Below, one piece after another: positions 6,652-11,427 of a stretch of DNA of 11,427 bases (position 1 is its first letter; the number at the start of each line of letters is the position of its first letter). Made by a program: the position numbers and the translations under genes. A model generated the notes under the pieces. The model made no database searches. It saw nothing but the letters and a program-made list of their open reading frames with translations, and was not told where the DNA came from. The DNA is from Acidobacteriaceae bacterium (GTDB lineage Bacteria; Acidobacteriota; Terriglobia; Terriglobales; Acidobacteriaceae), in assembly GCA_003135495.1 (NCBI GenBank), contig PLBX01000119.1, forward strand, positions 21,991 through 33,417, given 5' to 3'.

Positions 6652-9600
6652 ATGAAGAGAACTTGTCGCAGTCCATTGCCAGCGCACTTGCGGATTTGTT
6701 GTTTCCTCGCACTCCTTTTAATTGTCGGATCGGCAGCGCCGGTGTGGTGCCAGTTCACGACGGCCCGGCTTAGCGGGACGGTCAGTGATTCGTCGGGCGC
6801 GGCGGTGTCTGGAGCGACAATTGCCGTCCAAGACCTGGGCACGGGATATACAAAGACGACAACGAGCGAAGCGAGCGGCCGGTATATCTTCCCAAGCCTG
6901 CCGGTGGGAACTTATCAGATCACAGTTTCAATGGGTGGCTTCGGCACCTATATACAGAAGGGCATGGTTTTGTCCGTCGGTCAGGCCATCACTCAAGATG
7001 TTGCCATGAAAATGGGCCGGGTCGAGCAGCAGGTGGTGGTAAACGCCGATTCCTCCATGGTTACGACTGATTCGGCCACAGTCGGGCAATTGATCGACCA
7101 AAAAACCATAACCGAATTGCCGCTGAACGGACGCGACGTGCAGCAGTTAGTTTTTCTAGCTCCCGGAACGACCAACGTCACCGCCAATTATTGCGCCGCC
7201 AATTGCGAGGGCGGAGTATTTCCGCAAGAGCAGTACGCCAAGGTAAACGGCGGCGGAGCGAACGGAGTTAATTACCTGTTGGATGGCGTCGATGCCAACG
7301 ACACCTACATCAATGCCAATGTTCCCTTCCCCAACCCCGACGCCATCGAAGAATTCAATCTGGTGACTGGCAATATGAGCGCCAGCTTTGGAAACGCCAT
7401 CGGTGGCGTCGTAAATGTAATTACCAAATCGGGCACGGACAAGATTCATGGCGATGTATTCGAATTTCTACAGAACTCCGCCCTCGATGCCAGCAATTAC
7501 TTTGCTGCCGGACAGGTGAACCCCCTAAAGCAAAATCAATTCGGAGTGAGCATCGGCGGTCCGATTATCAAGAACCGGCTGTTTTATTTTGGCAGCTATC
7601 AGGGAACCCGCTTCCGGACCGCGAACAATGGCCAGATCGCCACTGTTCCGAATGCGGCCGAACGAACCGGAGATTTTTCCGATCTGCTCCCTGGTACGCA
7701 GTTGTACGATCCGTCTCAGCCGCCGATGTCAACGCCATATATCAACAATCAAATTCCCGTAAGCCCTGTTGCCACATACGTTCTGAATCACATCCCTCTT
7801 CCAAATGGACCCAACGATCAGGTTTCGTTCAATGGCGGTCCCGATATTCAGAACACCGATGAATATCTAGCCAAGATCGATTTCAACTTCGGCAAGCATC
7901 ACCTGAGCGGGCATTATTTTCAGATGAATTACACGGACCCGGTCTTTGTTCCGCCTGCCAACAATCTCTTGCAATTGCGCGGCGATGCTGAACATCTCGT
8001 TCTAAAAAACATCAGCGTGGTCGATATCTATACCATTTCTCCCACCTTTTTATTGAGCAGCTACTTCGGATATAACAGCGAAAACGGCACTACTCTTTCC
8101 TCAGCCCCGTTTAGCATGGCCGACGCAGGCTCCAACATTGCAGTACCGCAAAATCTTGGCGGGGGAAATGGTCCCGTCCTCAATGTGGCCGTAGGAGGCG
8201 GCGGCGAGTTTAATCTGCAGGGCACACCTTTTGGAGTCTGGAATCGCGGCGATCAATCGCTGCGTGAAGTCGCGAGATGGATGCACGGGAAACATGAAGT
8301 GGAGTTCGGCGGCGAAGTCCTTCGCATCCGCCTGCCCATGGGAAATCAATATCAGGAAAGCGGCGTTTACGACTTCGAAAATTTGACCGGCAATCCTTTG
8401 GCGGACTTCGAATTGGGCGCTGTGAGTTCGTTCACCCAAGGCGGCGGTCTTTACTTGAACGTTACCGGATACCGCGAAAGCCTCTTCGTACAAGACAGCT
8501 GGAAAATTCACCCCCGGCTTTTGCTGACCGCCGGAATGCGCTGGGATCCTTTCTTCCCCTATACAGACAGCTTGGGGCGAGTAGCCTGCTTCGTTCCCGG
8601 CGCCCAGTCACAGCGTTTCCCGAATGCCCCCGTGGGCATGCTGTTCGGGGGAAAGAATCACGACCCCGGATGCCCCGAATCTTCCATTTATAACAACGCG
8701 AAAAACTTTGGCCCGCGGCTGGGCTTTGCCTATCGCGCGACCCAGGATGGCAACACCAGCATTCGCGGCGGGGCCGGTTATTACTACGAGGCCCCGAATA
8801 CAGTCGCCTTCGAAGACGTGGTGGGAGTTCCGCCGTTCGCTCCAATTATTAATGTGGGCTCAAGCGCCGGATCGCCGTATGTAACCGCCGCCGATCCGTA
8901 TGGAAGTTCGGGAGTCACGAACGTCTTCCCCGGTCAGTTCGGCCCGGTCAATCCAACCCCGAGTACTGCCATCTTCCCGAACGGCGGAATCTCTTTCAAT
9001 CAAATATTCGACCGGCACTTCCGCCTACCGATGGTGCTGTCCTATAACCTGACCGTTGAACACGGATTCAAACAGGATTGGATGATGCGCGTAGCGTATG
9101 TCGGCAACATAGGTCGCCATCTTAGCGGCACCGGCGATCAGGAAAGCGGCCTGTTGCAACTGAATCCATCTCACTGGGACCCGACACAACAAGCGGAAGT
9201 TCCTCTTTATTCTAACTACGGATCCATAGGCTCCATTAATTCTGGGGTTAATAGTAGCTACAATGCTGCCCAGATTACCCTCCAGAAGCGCATGACCCAT
9301 GGTTTCTCGTTCTTGACTAACTTTACCTGGTCCAAGGAGCTGGATGATTTCGCTCCCGCTGGCGGCTCGCCTTACCTGACGAATAGCTGCAGTTGTGGGC
9401 GCTACTTCGACTATGGCCCGTCCGATGACGATATCGCCAAGACTTTCAAAATCAATGGCGAATATATGGTTCCCCGCATCGGCCTGCCTAAAGGGCTAGA
9501 CAGCATTGTCAACGGTTGGGAGCTTTCCGGAACCGTCAACTGGCAGAGCGGATTGCCGTTCACCATCTTCAGCGGCATGGATAATTCTTTGAGCGGCATG

Positions 9601-10005
9601 TTGGGCGATCGCGCCGATCTGGCCGTGCCTAATATTCAGCAAGCTGTCTTAAGTAGTGGCCGCTCTCATACTGACCAAACGGCAGAGTGGTTTAACACAG
9701 CCGCATTTCAGGCGAATGCGGTGGGGACTTTCGGCAACACAGGAAAGAACGCTCTGCGCGGACCGCGATACTTCGACGCCGATATAGCTGCGGTTAAAAA
9801 TTTCAAGATCAGCGAACGCTTCACACTCGAATTCAGAGGCGAGTTCTTCAATGCATTCAACAATGTCAACTTCGGCAGGCCCGATGGTAATCTGTCCGAT
9901 GGTTCCTTCGGCCAAATATTGGGATTGGCGGGAGGATCGTCCTCCAATACCTACGGAACCGCGCAGCCGAGAATCATTCAATTTGGACTGAAGCTGGCAT
10001 TCTGA
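6652..10005 (+). CDS. Oar-type TonB-dependent outer-membrane receptor with carboxypeptidase-regulatory-like domain
   Basis: This 1117-residue outer-membrane protein probably imports an oligosaccharide or other large substrate using TonB energy. Residues 1-34 are a signal peptide (CCFLALLLIVG core). Residues ~37-125 form a carboxypeptidase-regulatory-like beta-sandwich (LSGTVSDSSGAAVSGATI, then GRYIFPSLPVGTY). The plug runs from ~150 to 265 and includes ELPLNGRDVQQL, LLDGVDANDT, AIEEFNLVTG and GGVVNVITKSGT. The rest is barrel, ending in FGLKLAF with a terminal phenylalanine as outer-membrane insertion signal. The length is normal for the acidobacterial Oar-like group. Six cysteines remain after the signal peptide, in three near pairs (181/185, 646/674, 913/915), suggesting disulfides in exposed loops. 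No SusD-like partner is visible. Its own promoter and inverted repeat suggest separate control. Family firm; substrate inferred from agaS and GH36 neighbours. Confidence 0.92.
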   Translation: MKRTCRSPLPAHLRICCFLALLLIVGSAAPVWCQFTTARLSGTVSDSSGAAVSGATIAVQDLGTGYTKTTTSEASGRYIFPSLPVGTYQITVSMGGFGTYIQKGMVLSVGQAITQDVAMKMGRVEQQVVVNADSSMVTTDSATVGQLIDQKTITELPLNGRDVQQLVFLAPGTTNVTANYCAANCEGGVFPQEQYAKVNGGGANGVNYLLDGVDANDTYINANVPFPNPDAIEEFNLVTGNMSASFGNAIGGVVNVITKSGTDKIHGDVFEFLQNSALDASNYFAAGQVNPLKQNQFGVSIGGPIIKNRLFYFGSYQGTRFRTANNGQIATVPNAAERTGDFSDLLPGTQLYDPSQPPMSTPYINNQIPVSPVATYVLNHIPLPNGPNDQVSFNGGPDIQNTDEYLAKIDFNFGKHHLSGHYFQMNYTDPVFVPPANNLLQLRGDAEHLVLKNISVVDIYTISPTFLLSSYFGYNSENGTTLSSAPFSMADAGSNIAVPQNLGGGNGPVLNVAVGGGGEFNLQGTPFGVWNRGDQSLREVARWMHGKHEVEFGGEVLRIRLPMGNQYQESGVYDFENLTGNPLADFELGAVSSFTQGGGLYLNVTGYRESLFVQDSWKIHPRLLLTAGMRWDPFFPYTDSLGRVACFVPGAQSQRFPNAPVGMLFGGKNHDPGCPESSIYNNAKNFGPRLGFAYRATQDGNTSIRGGAGYYYEAPNTVAFEDVVGVPPFAPIINVGSSAGSPYVTAADPYGSSGVTNVFPGQFGPVNPTPSTAIFPNGGISFNQIFDRHFRLPMVLSYNLTVEHGFKQDWMMRVAYVGNIGRHLSGTGDQESGLLQLNPSHWDPTQQAEVPLYSNYGSIGSINSGVNSSYNAAQITLQKRMTHGFSFLTNFTWSKELDDFAPAGGSPYLTNSCSCGRYFDYGPSDDDIAKTFKINGEYMVPRIGLPKGLDSIVNGWELSGTVNWQSGLPFTIFSGMDNSLSGMLGDRADLAVPNIQQAVLSSGRSHTDQTAEWFNTAAFQANAVGTFGNTGKNALRGPRYFDADIAAVKNFKISERFTLEFRGEFFNAFNNVNFGRPDGNLSDGSFGQILGLAGGSSSNTYGTAQPRIIQFGLKLAF

Positions 10006-10086
10006 TGCGATTCGATCATTACGATCCAGTACTTACAACCAACAATAAGCCAGCACTTACCGTGTGGTGGCGAGGCTCTGCCTTAC

Positions 10087-10149
10087 CCCGACGGTTAGTA
10101 CATCGAGTTAGTATGTCGGGAATAGTCCGTCGAAAGTGTCAAGTTAGTT
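10087..10149. repeat. Direct and inverted repeats in the leader of the amidohydrolase gene
   Basis: GTTAGTA occurs at 10094-10100 and 10107-10113 (13 bp apart), with a third partial copy GTTAGTT at 10143-10149. The first two copies are enclosed by an exact inverted pair CCCGAC (10087-10092) and GTCGGG (10115-10120). This 168-bp gap between the receptor and the amidohydrolase contains no reading frame of interest. The repeats could be a binding site or a leader hairpin; no function can be read from them. Confidence 0.3.
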
Positions 10150-10173
10150 CTGCCGTATTAGAAGGAATGTAAG

Positions 10174-11346
10174 ATGACAGGTTTGCCGCGACCTATCGCT
10201 CAAGTCGCCTTAGTTTTTTCAATCGTTCTCTCCATCGCGTTTTCATCCTCGGCCCAGGCGCAAACTTCCCCGTCTGCGGCAAAATCCGCTGACGAACAAA
10301 GCGCTCTCCGCGCCTTCGCCGCCATTCATCCCATCGATGTCCACGTTCATGTCTTCAAGAACGATCCCGCATTTCAGAAGATGATCGAACGGCTGAACCT
10401 GAAACTGTTAAACGTCCTCGTTATGGATGACACCCTTCCCTATCGCAAACAGTTGCAGCCGCAGATCGATGACGCCTTGGCGCTTGTGCACGCAAGCCGT
10501 GGCCATGTCGCCCTATGCACGACATTCGCCCCGTACAAGATCGAGAGCGCGTCGTTCGCGGCGGATGCCATCAGGCAGATCGACCGCGACTTCGAGCACG
10601 GAGCCGTCGCGGTCAAGATATGGAAGAACATCGGGATGGAAATCAAGGACAACAAGGGCCAATACATCATGGCCGATGATCCGAGGTTGGAGCCCATCTA
10701 CAAAGACATCGCCGGCCATGGCAAGACTCTGATGACGCACCAGGCTGAGCCCGATGTGGCCTGGGGGCCGGCGGATGAGTCCGATCCCTCGTGGTCTTAC
10801 TACAAGGAAAATCCGCAATGGTATGTTGCCAACCGGCCCGGGTTCCCCTCCAAGCAGAGAATTCTTGAAGCGCGCGATCACGTGCTGGCTAACAATCCCC
10901 AACTGCGCGTCGTGGGAGTCCATCTCGGCAGCATGGAGCGAGATCTAGACAACATCGCCCGCCACCTGGATAAGTATCCGAATTTTGCCATCGACATGGC
11001 AGCGAGAATGGAATACTTGATGCTGATGCCGCCAGACAAAGTGCGCGCCTTTCTCATCAAATATCAGAACCGCATCCTCTACGGCACCGATCTCGATTTG
11101 CCTCCGGATGCCAAATTCCCGGACGCGCTGACGGAGTGGCAGTCTACTTACGCGCGGGACTGGAAATTCCTGGCAACCGGCAAACCTTTTGAAGTCGAAG
11201 GCAAGCCGCGAAACGGGCTGAACCTGCCTCAACCAGTTCTCCAAAAGATATTTCGCGGCAACGCTATACGCTGGATACCTGGGCTGGCGGACGCGTCGTC
11301 CTCGAATACCGACAAAATGCGCAACCAAGAATCATTCAAAGAGTAG
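10174..11346 (+). CDS. Secreted amidohydrolase-2 family metal-dependent hydrolase
   Basis: This 390-residue protein has a signal peptide (VALVFSIVLSIAF core, probable cut after AQA at 27-29) and so acts in the periplasm or outside. The rest is a TIM-barrel hydrolase of the amidohydrolase-2 (COG2159-like) group. The metal-binding set looks complete: HVH (H57, H59), K148 in VAVKIW, H189 in LMTHQ, H250 in VGVHLG and D306 in YGTDLDLP. Start ATG 10174 is supported by AAGGA 7 bases upstream. The family includes decarboxylases, lactonases and deacylases; the substrate is unknown. It follows the receptor by 168 bp on the same strand, perhaps with its own promoter. It is not the cytosolic GalNAc-6-phosphate deacetylase AgaA/NagA, which lacks a signal peptide and belongs to another amidohydrolase branch. 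Family call solid, role in the locus unproven. Confidence 0.86.
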   Translation: MTGLPRPIAQVALVFSIVLSIAFSSSAQAQTSPSAAKSADEQSALRAFAAIHPIDVHVHVFKNDPAFQKMIERLNLKLLNVLVMDDTLPYRKQLQPQIDDALALVHASRGHVALCTTFAPYKIESASFAADAIRQIDRDFEHGAVAVKIWKNIGMEIKDNKGQYIMADDPRLEPIYKDIAGHGKTLMTHQAEPDVAWGPADESDPSWSYYKENPQWYVANRPGFPSKQRILEARDHVLANNPQLRVVGVHLGSMERDLDNIARHLDKYPNFAIDMAARMEYLMLMPPDKVRAFLIKYQNRILYGTDLDLPPDAKFPDALTEWQSTYARDWKFLATGKPFEVEGKPRNGLNLPQPVLQKIFRGNAIRWIPGLADASSSNTDKMRNQESFKE

Positions 11347-11427
11347 CGAAATGGCACCCATTTTCCTGCACTATGCTGAGCAATCCAGGCGGCTTTCTCT
11401 GCACTGCAGACTGTATGGCGGAGCAGG

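Noticed and set aside
10006..10086. Terminator after the receptor gene
   Set aside because: No stem followed by a T tract was found in this part of the gap.
11351..11427. Frames open to the right edge from ATG 11351 and ATG 11373
   Set aside because: Each is under 27 codons, there is no ribosome binding site, and no recognisable protein start; a next gene may begin here but cannot be supported.
1..11427. CRISPR arrays, tRNA/rRNA genes, insertion sequences, phage or defence genes
   Set aside because: No regularly spaced repeats, transposase or integrase frames, or RNA gene landmarks were seen; the whole window is explained by metabolic and transport genes.

Overview
This window looks like part of an accessory carbohydrate-use locus from a soil-type bacterium, most likely an Acidobacteriota (Terriglobia-like). 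The main pointer is a 1117-residue outer-membrane receptor with an N-terminal carboxypeptidase-regulatory-like domain followed by plug and barrel (Oar type), an architecture heavily expanded in that phylum. Moderate GC, GTG starts backed by strong Shine-Dalgarno sites, and secreted glycoside hydrolase and amidohydrolase genes fit as well. The taxon is an inference from protein style only.

Layout, left to right. (1) The C-terminal part of a Gfo/Idh/MocA-family oxidoreductase, cut by the left edge (1-570, +). (2) Just downstream, on the same strand, a secreted GH36-type alpha-galactosidase or alpha-N-acetylgalactosaminidase with a C-terminal PKD domain (620-3121, +). (3) Convergent to it, a two-gene unit on the minus strand: a DeoR-family repressor (4160-4984) followed by a PfkB-family sugar kinase (3188-4117). 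(4) Divergent from the repressor across a 268-bp intergenic region with operator-like repeats, agaS, a SIS-domain galactosamine-6-phosphate deaminase/isomerase (5253-6440, +), ended by a likely intrinsic terminator. (5) The TonB-dependent-type receptor (6652-10005, +), behind a very good sigma70-like promoter spanned by a perfect 7-bp inverted repeat. (6) A secreted amidohydrolase-2 family metal hydrolase (10174-11346, +). The last 81 bases hold no gene that can be defended.

Read together, the genes suggest capture and breakdown of an alpha-galactoside or, more specifically, an alpha-linked N-acetylgalactosamine/galactosamine glycan. The receptor would bring fragments across the outer membrane and the exported GH36 enzyme would release the sugar. 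The PfkB kinase and AgaS would handle the phosphorylated sugar in the cytosol, and the DeoR repressor would respond to a phosphosugar. AgaS is the strongest anchor for this reading. A deacetylase of AgaA type, a tagatose-bisphosphate aldolase and an inner-membrane transporter are not in the window. No mobile elements, CRISPR arrays, tRNAs or rRNAs were seen.
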